Shown here: positions 46,397 through 57,622 of the stretch, in pieces
Layout of the letters: each line of letters begins with the position of its first letter
Numbering within the stretch: the stretch's first letter is position 1
Assembly (NCBI GenBank): GCA_009363875.1
Contig: CM018683.1
Location: 47,915,711 to 47,979,710 of the forward strand
Length of the DNA stretch: 64,000 nt
Direction: 5' to 3'
Source of the DNA: Mikania micrantha
Lineage: Eukaryota; Streptophyta; Magnoliopsida; Asterales; Asteraceae
Notes under the pieces: generated by a model
Database searches by the model: none
Told to the model about the DNA's origin: nothing
The model's input: the letters and a program-made list of their open reading frames with translations, nothing else
Program-made: the position numbers and the translations under genes

Positions 46397-47052
46397 CCTG
46401 ACTACGGTCGGATAAAAGAATATGTATGTTATAAAGTTATGGTATGAGAGTGATTTTAACCTGATTATGATTAGGTAAAGAAGGTTTTTAGGTAAGGTAT
46501 GTATTCAGGTAAAGTATGTTTTCAGATAAAGAATGTTTATGTAAAGAATGTTCGGAAATGAATAATGTTTTAAGTCTCGACTGCGGTTGAGAAGTAAATG
46601 ACTTAAAGAATATCAGCTGAGATGTAAAGAATGTTTGAAGTCTCAACTGTGGTTGAGAAGAAAATGATTATTTTTGAAAGACATCGACTGAGGTCGAGAA
46701 GGAAATGGGGTTTTGAAATCCCAGCTGCGGTTAGGCAAAACCTAAGCACTGCGGTGCGAATCTGTTATGATTATGGTGGTTTAAATGTTTTAAACCATGT
46801 TATGTATGAATGAGGTATGTTAAGAAGTCTTGTACCGGTATGAGCCGTCAATTTTGGTTGATGGTTTAAGAAGTCCTGTGAAAGAACAGGCCTGTCGACT
46901 ATTGTCGCCAGTTGAGGAAGTCTTATACATGTATGAGCCTGTCAACTTCTGGTTGGCAGTTGAGGTGTCTTGTATTTATACAAGCCTGTCGACTTCTGGT
47001 CGTCAGTTGAGGTGTCTTGTGCTACACAAGCCTGTTGACTTCGGGTCAACAG
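46397..47052 (+). repeat. Hairpin array in element C LTR, ending in five 47-base tandem units
   Basis: Short stem-loops with 4-base loops, mostly TGCG-like, are at 46397, 46452, 46576, 46642, 46684, 46721 and 46746, and a 9-base perfect stem at 46777-46797. Then five tandem units start at 46829, 46875, 46922, 46969 and 47016, 46-47 bases apart. Each unit contains two hairpins: one with stem CTTGT-type (for example CTTGTA ttta TACAAG) and one with an 8-base stem of CTGTCAAC / GTTGGCAG type. Stem bases differ between units while pairing is mostly kept. Confidence 0.85.
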
Positions 47053-47490
47053 TTGAGGCTAAGTTTCCTGTACCGAGAGATTGATGATATAAATATGTGT
47101 ATGAAATGCATTTATGTTTGATGCCATGTATGTTATGTAGTTGAGTTATGATATATGATGATATAAATGGATAAAGATTTGTTTAAAAATGTAATTTAGA
47201 ACTCACCAGCATAAAGCTGACTTGTTTTACATGCATATCAGGTTAAATGATATTGAGAGAGAATAGCAGGAAAGCTCGAGGCATACCCTGAGAACTACCC
47301 TGGCATGACCTGACTATGTTATAGAATATTAAAGACGTGGGTTATGTATGAATGTTTGTTTAGATATGTATAATATTTTATGTAATCACCTTAAATTTCG
47401 CTGCTGTAATAAAGTAAATATGTTTTAAGGACTATGGGTTTGATGTGTACCAACCGAGGGGACTCCCGGGATTCGGGGCCTCTCACACAC

Positions 47491-48435
47491 TTCTTGCCAA
47501 TCAGAGAAACATACAAGATGGAGAAACTAGCAAGACTATATGTTGATGAAATAGTAGTAAGGCACGGGATGCCATTGTCTATTATTTCGGACCGGGACAG
47601 TCGATTTACTTCGCGGTTCTGGCAATCATTGCAACAATCCTTAGGGACAAGTGTTAACTTGAGCACCGCTTATCATCCACAAACGGATGGACAAAGCGAA
47701 CGCACCATTCAAACCCTAGAGGATATGTTGAGGACATGCATCCTAGACTTCGGTGGAAGTTGGGACACACATTTACCACTCCTTGAGTTCTCCTACAACA
47801 ATAGCTACCACAGCAGTATCGGATGTGCTCCATTTGAAGCACTCTATGGTACGAAATGTCGGTCTCCAATTTGTTGGACCGAAGTGGGAGACAACAGAAT
47901 AACTGGGCCTGAACTTATTCAGGAAACTACCGATAAGATAGCCCAGATACAACAGAGACTTCAAGCAACACGTAGCCGCCAAAAGAGTTACGCAGAAAAA
48001 CGGAGCAAGCCTTTGGAATTCGATGTGGGAGACTGAGTTATGTTGAAAGTGTCCCCATGGAAAGGCGTAGTTCGTTTTGGGGCTAAGGGCAAGCTAGCAC
48101 CTAGGTATGTCGGACCGTTTGAGATTACCCAACGCATAGGTCCTGTGGCATACAGACTCAGACTCCCTGAGGAGCTCAGCGGAGTACACGATGTGTTTCA
48201 TGTATCAAATCTCAAGAGGTGCTTAGCTGACGAATCATTGATCATACCATTGGAAGAGATACAAATCAATGAACAACTACATTTCATTGAAGAACCTGTA
48301 GAGATTATGGAACGTGAAGTCAAGAGACAGAAACGAAGCCGTATCCCTGTTGTAAAGGTTAAGTGTGGACCAGAATTTACCTGGGAGCGCGAGGACACCA
48401 TGAAGACAAAGTTTCCCCATCTGTTCAAGAATTAA
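47491..48435 (+). pseudogene. pol: Element B integrase, C-terminal part, and chromodomain-like tail
   Basis: Continues the integrase of B after insertion C (FLPIRETYKMEKLARLYVDE). Second catalytic Asp in ISDRDSRFTSRFW and the Glu in TDGQSERTIQTLED are present. The frame is interrupted only by TGA at 48034-48036, where related proteins have Arg (a CGA to TGA change would explain it). The C-terminal part (VMLKVSPWKGVVRFGAKGK, VFHVSNLKRCLADES, EEPVEIMEREVKRQKRSRIP) ends in the chromodomain-like EFTWEREDTMKTKFPHLFKN. Confidence 0.92.
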
Positions 48436-48489
48436 AGCCCGACTTTGATGCTTAAATTTCGGGACGAAATTTCTTTAACAAGCGGAGAC

Positions 48490-51400
48490 TGTGACATGCA
48501 GTACCAGATCGTCCGGCAAGTCCGTACGGTATGTGTACTTCCACTATTTACTATGTGTAAATACAGTTATATGAACAGTGCTTGTATTAACAGAATTCAA
48601 TATACAGGAAACAGTTGTACGTATTTATGTATAAACTTAAATACTGTAAGTACAACACGCACGATAAACAATAGTTGTTAGTATTTAGGTGAAAACCTAA
48701 GTACAGTTAAAACAACAAACTAAGAGAAACAACAGTGTTCAAGTAAATAACAAGAACAAGTCGGGTGCAATCTGATATCCACAGATGACAGGAATCAGAT
48801 GGCCGACAAATCAGAACGAAAACAATGTGAAAACAGGAAGTTTAGTTGAGCCCGTCAGTGAGGGAACACAATTCAAACACAATTGCAGTGTTATTTCAGA
48901 ATAACGAACTGACAGCGTGTTTGCGTGGGTGACGATTCACACAAACATATCTGTGAGTTTGGAGTTCTGAAATAGTGACTGAAAAGTAGAAAACAAAGGT
49001 CGGAAAGCAAAACCATCGTCGTGTTCGTTCGGGTGACGATTCGAACGAATACGCGCGAAGGCGATGCGTTCTGACGAAACAAAAACGAAAACGACACGAA
49101 CGATTAGAATCTAAGAAAATTAAACATTTTAATGTTTTACAATTTTGAAACTCATCAAAATAATTAAAAGAAACTATTTTTATTTAAAACCCATAAACAC
49201 GCGCGTTACGTTCAGGAAACGTAACGAAAACGCGAAACGAGCAACAAAAACGAACCCGAACTCACTCGAGGTATAAAGACCTTGAATGAGCTCATGTTTC
49301 TCATTTCTTCCTTCTCCCTCACACACTCAAAACCCTAATCCCGGTTTTCACCCCCAACCACCATTTTTGAACTTCAATCCATCATAACTCACTCATTTCT
49401 TGATGAAATTGAGTGGTTCTTGAGCCTAAACGAAGATCTCAACCCCTCTACACGAAAGTACAACCGATCTAGAGCCAAATCCACCCGAATTTGAAGTACG
49501 AACCTGCAAAGATAGCGAAAATTAGGGTTTTCAAAACCCTTAGTCGACCACTGTTTAAAACCTGCTAACCGACTCCCATGTTCGATCCTTGCACTATAAA
49601 CTGAACCTAAAACACACCCTTCCACTTAAAACCACCATTTGGTTGGCCGGAATCCCGAGTTGCACATCTCCGGTCGACCAACACTTGCAGATGGCCGAAT
49701 GATTCCATTCGTCGATTGGCTTAGGGGCGAAGGAGAGGGGCGATCGAATGAGCTCATTCTCTAGGCCATGGTTCATTCGTTCGGGAGTCACTCCATTCGA
49801 TCAGCTCCCATTCGTCTGCCACCACTTCATTCGGCAGTCCCATTTGACCACCACCATTCGCCACCCTCATCTTCATTCGAACAGCTTGGTTCGGCCGATG
49901 TACACCATTCGCCAGAAGGCTTCATTCGGTCATGCCCACTGTTTCGGACAACAGCATCTTTGGCCATGCATACCCCATTTAGCCGAGAGAACACCTCATC
50001 CTCTCGACCTACACACCTTCATTCGAACCACCCTTCATTCGTGGCCAACCATTCGGCCTGCCCACATCCATACGGCTGATAACAGCCGACCACATGCATT
50101 CGGGAAACAGCCCCACTCGATTCAACATTTTGGCCCACAACAATCGGCCCAAAGACTTGGTTTCGGTCCATGTGATAATGGGCCTAAGGCCTCATTCGAC
50201 AGCCATGTCATTAACCAACCATAATACCCCTTTTGGCCCAACAGCCTACTACTTTGGCCCAACACACTGTTTTGGGCCCACAGTTACTGTTTTGGCCTAG
50301 TGGTTGTGGTCTGGCCTAGTAGAAATTCCTTCGGCCCACATTCAGTGTTTGGACCACATAACAAAAGATGTAAAAACATTGTTAAACCAGATTTTATTGG
50401 CAATTATGCACGGATAGTAACTTAACTTACTACAAAAGTGGTTATGGTGTTGATCTAATGAACTTGACAACCTCAAAACATCTAATTTACACAAGGATTA
50501 TTTAACTAAATTTAATCTTGGATTATTGATTTAGTTTTATATAACAATAATTAATGAACACACAATGATCAATCACGATAGGATTGGGGCCGAATAATGA
50601 CCAAGACCAACAAGTGTTAGCCAACTTTATGGCTAACACATACGCACACACACGAATCCCTACAAACTTATACTTACAAGTTACAAACAACGTGAAATCA
50701 ATACAGGATCGTGAAAACAAACTCAAGTAAAAACAAGAGCGCGTGCATTCTCGTTTAAGCTAAGTCAACCCTCAATAACGACAAGGTGAGTTCATATGCC
50801 CCTTTTATTTTAATCTTAACTGATTTTAAACTCTCGGGGCTGAGAAACATGCTTACTTTTATTTATTTAAAAGTTTTGCTTAACATATTGCAATTACATT
50901 GATTTTTGATAATACTTAATTGTTTATTATCGCTTATATTTGTATGCATGCGTGTATGATCATGATATGACAGGGATAACCAGATGAACGAAATAATATA
51001 TCTTATTAGTTCATCAATACATTTGAATAACATAATTTTAAGATTTTATCTTATAACACTAGGTTATTCTTACATAAACAAACATTGGAACAATCACAGG
51101 CAAACATATGAATGTTACAAAGATATTACATATCTTTGTAATAACATTCGACACAAGAGTTAAGTAAGTGTAATAGGACAACTCCTTCTAACACTTAGCT
51201 TTACAACTCAACACATATTAGAAGAGAACATGGAACAAAGAATGATAATCATGATAATGTAACTTCATGATAACAACATCATTCACTCAAATAATTAACA
51301 TAATGTAATAAGACAAGTTCTTATTTAACTTCGTTAATAACACGGAGAACTTATGACATTGAGAACAATAACACGGATGAACGCAATTACAATTAGTTAC

Positions 51401-52744
51401 TATTGACCTGTTGTATTATATCACTTCAATCATGTGCCACTAGTTCAAGTTGATCATGTAAGCCCCTATAATTCGCTGACCAGTTAGTTTGATGTGACTA
51501 AACCGACGATAGCATAGTGGTACCATAGGTTTGACAAACCTCTAGCTTGTAGGGCTAGTATGTTGATCGTATTGATTCATTGGCCAGTAACGTATGACCG
51601 GTGACAGGGCGACTTCAAGTCAGGTTCTGGAAAGCGACACATGGTGATATTAATCTACAGTGATAAGTAATTAATCCATCGTTTCTTGTTGTCTAGTAGA
51701 CTGAGCAATTTATATTCTCATGTCATATTACTAGTAACTGTTTCGATGAGGTCTATGGATACACGAGGTGGTAGAGGTAAATTGGATGCATTGAAGTCTG
51801 ATTACGTGAGGATTTTTATGGATTCCTTTTATGCTCTATGCACTACAAGTCGAGAACAAATATCAATTGGTTAAATAACACTTTTAATATTTAAATGTGA
51901 AACAACAGTTAACCCCACAATTATAGAATAATACAAGGAACATATTTGATAAATCTAATGTCCTTAACATATATAATGGTTATCTAAACTTCGGTTCGAT
52001 AATTACAATTACATCATCATATTATTCTATACATGATATCACAGGTGAACAAGTATGAGATGAACATGTGGATTTGGGAATGGAAATCAATAGTTGTATT
52101 GCAAGTAGCGTGGAGTTCTAGTAGTGATGTGGTGGGATGTTGGATAGGGCTTAGTTCCCTTACATATGCCCTATATATAAGCATCACTAATAGGATGATA
52201 TAATACTTGTAAATATAACTACTGAGAAGCCATTGGGTGAACAAGTGAGACAAATGACATACAAGTAACATTATAAACATTGTGATTGTGCATGTGAATG
52301 AATCAAGGTTTTCAACTGACATACTTATGAACTCACCAACCTAGTGTTGACTTTGTTTAAATGCATGTTTTTTTCTCAGGTGACGAACAGGTGTAGTCAC
52401 TCATATGAAAAGGCTAAGCTAGAGACTTTTAGAAGACCTAGCTTCATTTTGTGTTGCATACTTTTGGATACGACAAAACATTGAATCATATTTTGTATAT
52501 CTTGTACAGTTACAAGATAGAAATCACAGTGATTCTTTTGGTAGAATTACTTAGTTAAATTATGAACATGACTATGTAATTTAACTTTGTAATTCTGTAT
52601 TGATGTCATTTTAGCATTTCTCATTTAATTATCATGTACTATGTAAACAATCTGATCATTTCGATTATCACTCAAGATATCACGCCCCGGGAACCTTCTG
52701 CCCGGCGGGAAAGTCGATCCAGCCCGCCGGCTCGGGGTGTGACA
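48490..52744 (+). repeat. Element B 3' LTR (4255 bases)
   Basis: TGTGACATGCAGTACC to CGGGGTGTGACA. A weak purine tract (aagcggagac) precedes it. TATA box at 49272-49278. Donor-like AAG,GTGAGT at 50786 and acceptor-like TTTTTTCTCAG ending 52379 bound 1594 bases, as in the 5' LTR. CATTCGG words at 49690-50340. It lacks the 266-base duplication of the 5' LTR. Confidence 0.92.
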
Positions 52745-53346
52745 CTTTGTGACCTAAACTGTAATGTGAACTTAGCTTGAGTTTGCATTGATCACAACTT
52801 ATATTTAGTAAAATATGATAGATCTATTGGACCCACCATCCCACTGTTGATTGTGTTGACTTCGGTCCTACGCAGTGATTGTTTATTACTTTAGCATTGT
52901 TAGGAATGCCAGCTTGGTTAAACATCATTTGTTAACATTATTTGATCTACGTATGGTTTAATTACATGTTTTAGTTCATATTGGCTTATTATCACATGTG
53001 ACAGCTTATATTTTATCAAACTATTTTTGTGTTTGTGCTTAAACCTGTGAAGCTCACCAACTCTTTGTAGTTGACACTTGATTTTAGACATGTTTCTGGT
53101 CGGAATACAAATTAGCATGATCATTGAGCTTGGACTTAGATTTGTTTTAGTTTATGTTTACGTGGTTTGAACTTGAATGGATGTAATAGTTAGGGTTTAA
53201 ATCTTTTGACTACGTATTGAATGTTGGAATTAAATGTTTGAATTTAATGAAATGTCTAGAAAATAATTACAACTTTATACCCTGTGCTATGAACAATCTA
53301 CACTTCGTGGCGCCCCGATGTTTCCGCCGTCGGTCGGGGAGTTACA
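52745..53346 (+). repeat. Gypsy A middle LTR, part after element B
   Basis: Resumes at the ctttg target copy and ends GGGGAGTTACA. Includes the CTCACCAAC ... TTTCTGGT region equivalent to the acceptor segment of the left LTR (the AG is changed here: tgtttctggt). Confidence 0.85.
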
Positions 53347-53349
53347 GAT

Positions 53350-53362
53350 TGGTATTAGAGCC
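53350..53362 (+). other. Gypsy A primer-binding site, copy 2
   Basis: TGGTATTAGAGCC, one change from the tRNA-iMet complement. Confidence 0.8.
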
Positions 53363-54075
53363 TGGGTTACAGAGAATTAGGTTACTAGAATTAGAGGACC
53401 TATACTATAACCATAGGATGCCCTAGTTTGAGCTCTAAGTTGCCATGATAGGCCATGAGCTGTCATTTGAACTCTATAGTTACCATGCTAGGCCATGAAC
53501 TGTTAATTGAACTCTATAGTTGCCATGATTGGTAAAAATTGATTATGTGATTACTTTGAGCTAGTTTACTTGTTTTTTGATAGGTCAAATATTTGAAACT
53601 AGTTTAGGATGGCTTAGTATTCACACACTAGACTTTAGGGTTCAAAACTTCTCGAGCCATTCTTATGACTTGCACGAGGATGTCACTGCAAAGCATGATC
53701 TTAGACTTTTTAAGTCTAATAAATTTTTCGAATCTCGTCAAATGTCTTTAGGTTCATATTAGTGAGTAAGAAACACATACAATCTGGAAGGGAAATACGT
53801 GTACTTTAGGGAGTTCTGTCTAGGAAAGCATTTCGTATAAATCCAAATCAACCAATAGATCTGTTATGCTTTCCTCGGAACCCTTGGAGTGAGTATGAAA
53901 CTATAGGCTAAAGTATGTCTTTCTAAAAGTTAAATTGAACTTAAAAACATTGATCTGTCAAAACTTTAGGAATACAATCCAAGTAGTACTTTAACCTTCA
54001 TTTGAACTCTCAATTTCTTACTTGAGCTCCTTGAGTTATACAAATCCTAATCCTTTCCAATTGAACTCTTGTAGA

Positions 54076-55504
54076 ATCAGGCCTCGCCTTCTTCGCAGCA
54101 ATGCCAACAACACCAATAACACCAACACCCATGCCAATAATACCGACAACACTAATACCAATTGCAACAACACTAACAACAATGCCAACAATACCAACAA
54201 CACTAACACCAATGCCAACACCACCACCAACACCACTATACAAGAGTTGGCCTATTTCATTTCTCAGCAAATGGCTGTTGTGCTACCAACCCCGGTGACT
54301 CAGCTCAATCAAGCTGCAAATGTGAACCCAGTTCAAAACAATGGCAATGGTGGTGGGGGTGCAACTCCAACTTGCAACTTTAAGCTCATTAACCCTTGCA
54401 ACGCTGCAAAGTTCATTGTCTCTGAAGGAGCAACTGGACTACTCCAATGGTTTGAAAGCATTGAGAGCACGTTCCTTCATTCTGACTGCCCTAATAACTG
54501 AAGGTTTGTTATGCCACAAGTGTCTTTCAGCACTCACTTGGTGGAATGGTGAGAAACGAACAAGGGGTTCGGATGCTGCTTTAGCCTAGACCTGGTCTGT
54601 GGTCAAACAACTTATGACCGAGGAATTCGATCCTCGTAACGAAATGAGGAAGCTTGAAGTCGAATTCTTGGAGCTTAAGCAAGATAGTGGAGAGAAGCTT
54701 GTTTATACGACTTGTTTTCACGAACTCAGTTTGCTTGTGCCACACTTGGTGCCCTTTATCTCAGGCCACTGAAGAGTATATCCGTGGTCTTCCTATGCAA
54801 ATCCAAGACACTGCTTTTGGTAGCAAGCCTACCACCCTTGAAGATGTGATCAAACTTGCCGCAACCTTAACCGACAATAATGTCAAGGCTGGAACTCTAA
54901 CCAGGAAGAGGGACAAGAAAGCTAAAACAAAGTCCGACACTAAAGAGACTTCTAAGGAGGCTAAAACTAAACCTATCAAGCCCCAAACCAAACACTCGCA
55001 AACAAAAGGCTAGAAACTTCTCTATGACGACCCCTGCTATTTCAGCTATCCCTGTGAACCAGCAGGCACCACTAAACACATGTGGGAATTCAACCTCTTT
55101 GCAACACTTGTGGGTTGCATCACCCTCACAATTGACCTTTTCGTGTTTGCACCATTTGTGGGAGGTATGGCCATTTAGCTCAAACGTGCCGAATTGGACC
55201 TCCAGTACAACAATGACATCAAACTCAAAATGCTCTACAAATGAACCACCAACCAGCAACACCTGTCATTCTTGCCACAGAAAATGGAAGGGCCTGCTTT
55301 GAGTGTGGTGAACCTAATCAATTTAGAAACCAATGCCCAAGGATTGCGGGCAATAACCAAAGGGTAGCTCGTGCTTGTAATCTTCAATTAATTGCCCAAG
55401 ATGCTCAACATAATCAAGACATTAGAATGATACATTCCTCATCAATGATTTTTTTGATCTTCTGTTACATGATTTTAATGCTAATAAAATGTTGTAGCTT
55501 ATAA
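54076..55504 (+). pseudogene. gag: Gypsy A gag and protease relic, copy 2
   Basis: Same plan as copy 1: after ctcttgtag the codon is ATC, then an Asn/Thr-rich N terminus, then LLQWFESIESTFLHSDCP. A stop (TGA) near 54499 and frameshifts near 54510 and 54750 break the capsid segment (IRGLPMQIQDTAFGSKPTT at 54780). In the first knuckle region part of the sequence upstream is deleted; the last knuckle reads CFECGEPNQFRNQC, where Gln replaces the metal-binding His. The two copies of gag thus lost this knuckle by different changes. A broken protease stub follows at 55425-55500. Confidence 0.83.
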
Positions 55505-56689
55505 CTTTGAGCTTTTTCTTGGTAGAATACAAAGTAGATTCAATGGACCATTTGACATGGTAATGATCTACATTAACTCTATCTACATTAGCTATATTGA
55601 ACTTGGTTGTATTATGAACTCTAGGGATCACATTTCATTAATGGATCTTGTCTCCACTCAGTTATGTGCCATAAACAGTAAGTAGGGTACACATGCAAGA
55701 CAAATTTTCGTTACGGGTGTACACGGAACATGAATTTGCAGTACATGTAAATCCTATGAATACGAGACAAAGGAAAAAACTGTTGAAAACTTTGGATGAT
55801 TAACTTAAAGTCAATCAAATTTTGATTGAAAACTATGAACTATACCTATATGGCCAACTACATGTAAATATCACCTGTGGGACATTAGGCGTTCTGTATG
55901 CTTTCAAACTATTGGTGGTGTGGTGGGTTGGCTGTGATATACCCTATATATAAGCACCAACTATACATTGGGAGTAGAATCGAAAGGTTGACCAATGTTG
56001 GGATTCGTAGATTCGAGTGTTATCATCAAGGAAGCTAATCTTAGTCAAAACTATATGGTTGAAAAATATGAACTTAACCTATATGGTCAACTATGTGTAA
56101 ACTTCAAACAAAGTGAAACATTTTATGTTGTTTAGTATTGGTAGGTGATTGGTATGCTTTCAAGGTATTGGTGGTGTGGTGGGTTGGCTACGGTATATCA
56201 TATATATAAGCACCAACAATACTTTTGGAGTAGAACCGAAAGCTTGATCAATGTTAGGATTGAAGATTTTAGTGTTATCATCAAGACAACAAATCTTAGT
56301 TAGAGCTATAAGTTTAATCAATTGGTTCTTGCATACTAAAACCTGGTGTATATTTCTATAAACTAATTCAATCAAAGGTCATAATAGTTCTTATATCGAG
56401 ACAATTAGACTATCGATACCTAAAACAATTGAAATGAAAACTCAAAAGAAAAATACATTATCTATCTACGTTTAGTTGAAAACTTTCAAATTTCAAACCC
56501 CACATCTAACATCAACATACGAGGTTAACATTTCAAATGATTTGATCTCATATGTACATTACAACAATTTACATGCAGCTAACGAGAAAACTAATAACAT
56601 TGTAATGCATTACCTATGACCGTATCATTTAACGCATTTTCTTATAATCGCAAACTATGAAACTTCATATCAAGAACCAAAACTTGTTC
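55505..56689 (+). repeat. Gypsy A internal non-coding repeats, copy 2
   Basis: Matches 18310-19470 throughout, including the two tandem units with TATATATAAGCACCAAC (about 55946 and 56204). No coding frame. Confidence 0.7.
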
Positions 56690-56908
56690 CAAAAGACATA
56701 ATATTGAACTTAATGCTGTCATCCTTTCCTTATGGATTTGGAGGGATTGTCTCTATGGTGTAAGACATGTGGTCATCACGTATCACCAAAGCCTTCAAAT
56801 CCTCCCTATCCAAAAAGAATTCAACATGAGACAACGACTTGGGTCGAACTGCTTAACGACTTCGATTTCGAGAATCGAATGTTGTAGCCGGTGCACTCAG
56901 TCGTAAGA
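56690..56908 (+). pseudogene. Gypsy A RNase H relic, copy 2
   Basis: Same remnant as at 19475-19706 with NVVAGALSRK at 56879-56908, Gly where Asp is usual. RT and integrase are absent. Confidence 0.7.
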
Positions 56909-57454
56909 GCTATATTCAATTTCATAGTATTCGAAGCTAAACTAATTGTGATTCAGCAAATTTCTTTGACCAAAGGCAAATTCATGATGCAATATCTTGT
57001 GGTGTTGAAATTTAATTAGAAGCCATGTTTGATGGTTTACTTTACCTCTTGAATCGTAATGATCTTTGATCTTATTTTTGAACAAAACACTCACTTGTTA
57101 TTATTCTATTCACCCTAACATGGATAAAAAATATAAGAATCTAAGAATCATCTATTGATGTGCCCTTAGCATCATATCCAATCTTGACATTTGTTTCACG
57201 TCTTATTTTTGAGAATCCCTTCACGAGTCGTTTGAATTCGATCTCAATACAACTTACTATACTCAAACAGGCCAAACCGAACGAAGATTTCCAAACCCTT
57301 GAACTCACATTTGAATTTAGCAACATTCACCGATTTTCACATGTTAAAATTGAAAATCTAAAATTAACTTGGCACGACAAGATCAAACAAAAACAAAGTA
57401 TCCACATCTACTGTACCACAGTTCTCCTTAATTTCGGAACAAAATTCCTAATAG

Positions 57455-57465
57455 TAGGGGAGCGG
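57455..57465 (+). other. Gypsy A polypurine tract, copy 2
   Basis: TAGGGGAGCGG just before the start of LTR-like sequence. Copy 1 has lost this region. Confidence 0.6.
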
Positions 57466-57585
57466 TAGCATTACTGTAATTTATAATAAAAGATTATATT
57501 TATTAAATGGTTTATGACAACGTTTGAAATTTTCAACAATGAGTATAGATACGTATATATATATGTATAGTTATACCAATATGTT

Positions 57586-57622
<37 letters not shown>

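Larger units (their letters stand above)
42825..47485 (+). mobile_element. Element C: truncated Ty3/gypsy element in the integrase of B
   Basis: Flanked by a perfect cacac duplication (42820-42824 and 47486-47490). Only the first 53 bases or so of the 5' LTR remain (TGTAACAGCTGAAGATTTAG onwards); at about 42878 the sequence jumps into the RT gene. The rest of the LTR, the primer-binding site, gag, protease and the front of RT are missing. The 3' LTR (44985-47485) is complete. It is a different family from B (different LTR), though pol is similar. Confidence 0.92.
44985..47485 (+). repeat. Element C 3' LTR (2501 bases)
   Basis: TGTAACAGCCGAAGATTTAG to GGGGCCTCTCA. It has GC-rich direct repeats upstream of the TATA box (45178-45300), the TATA box at 45326-45332, a donor-like site at 45514 (AATAG, GTAACAG), a second at 46229 (CAA, GTGAGT), a hairpin array (46397-47052) and an acceptor-like site ending at 47241 (GCATATCAG). 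Frames read across 44990-45470 are not genes. Confidence 0.92.
34526..52744 (+). mobile_element. Element B: Ty3/gypsy retrotransposon with giant LTRs, 18.2 kb with insertion C
   Basis: Flanked by cattg (34521-34525) and ctttg (52745-52749). LTRs are 4495 and 4255 bases. The internal part has gag, protease, RT, RNase H and integrase in gypsy order. The C-terminal region after integrase (FTWEREDTMKTKFPHLF) resembles the chromodomain-bearing Tekay/Del group; that lineage is my inference. The integrase gene is split by element C between 42824 and 47486. Without C the frame of integrase is continuous (C plus duplication is 4666 bases, and the frame moves by exactly one). Confidence 0.92.

Noticed and set aside
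46829..47052. CRISPR-like array of 47-base repeats
   Set aside because: No unique spacers; units are contiguous and lie within a plant LTR.
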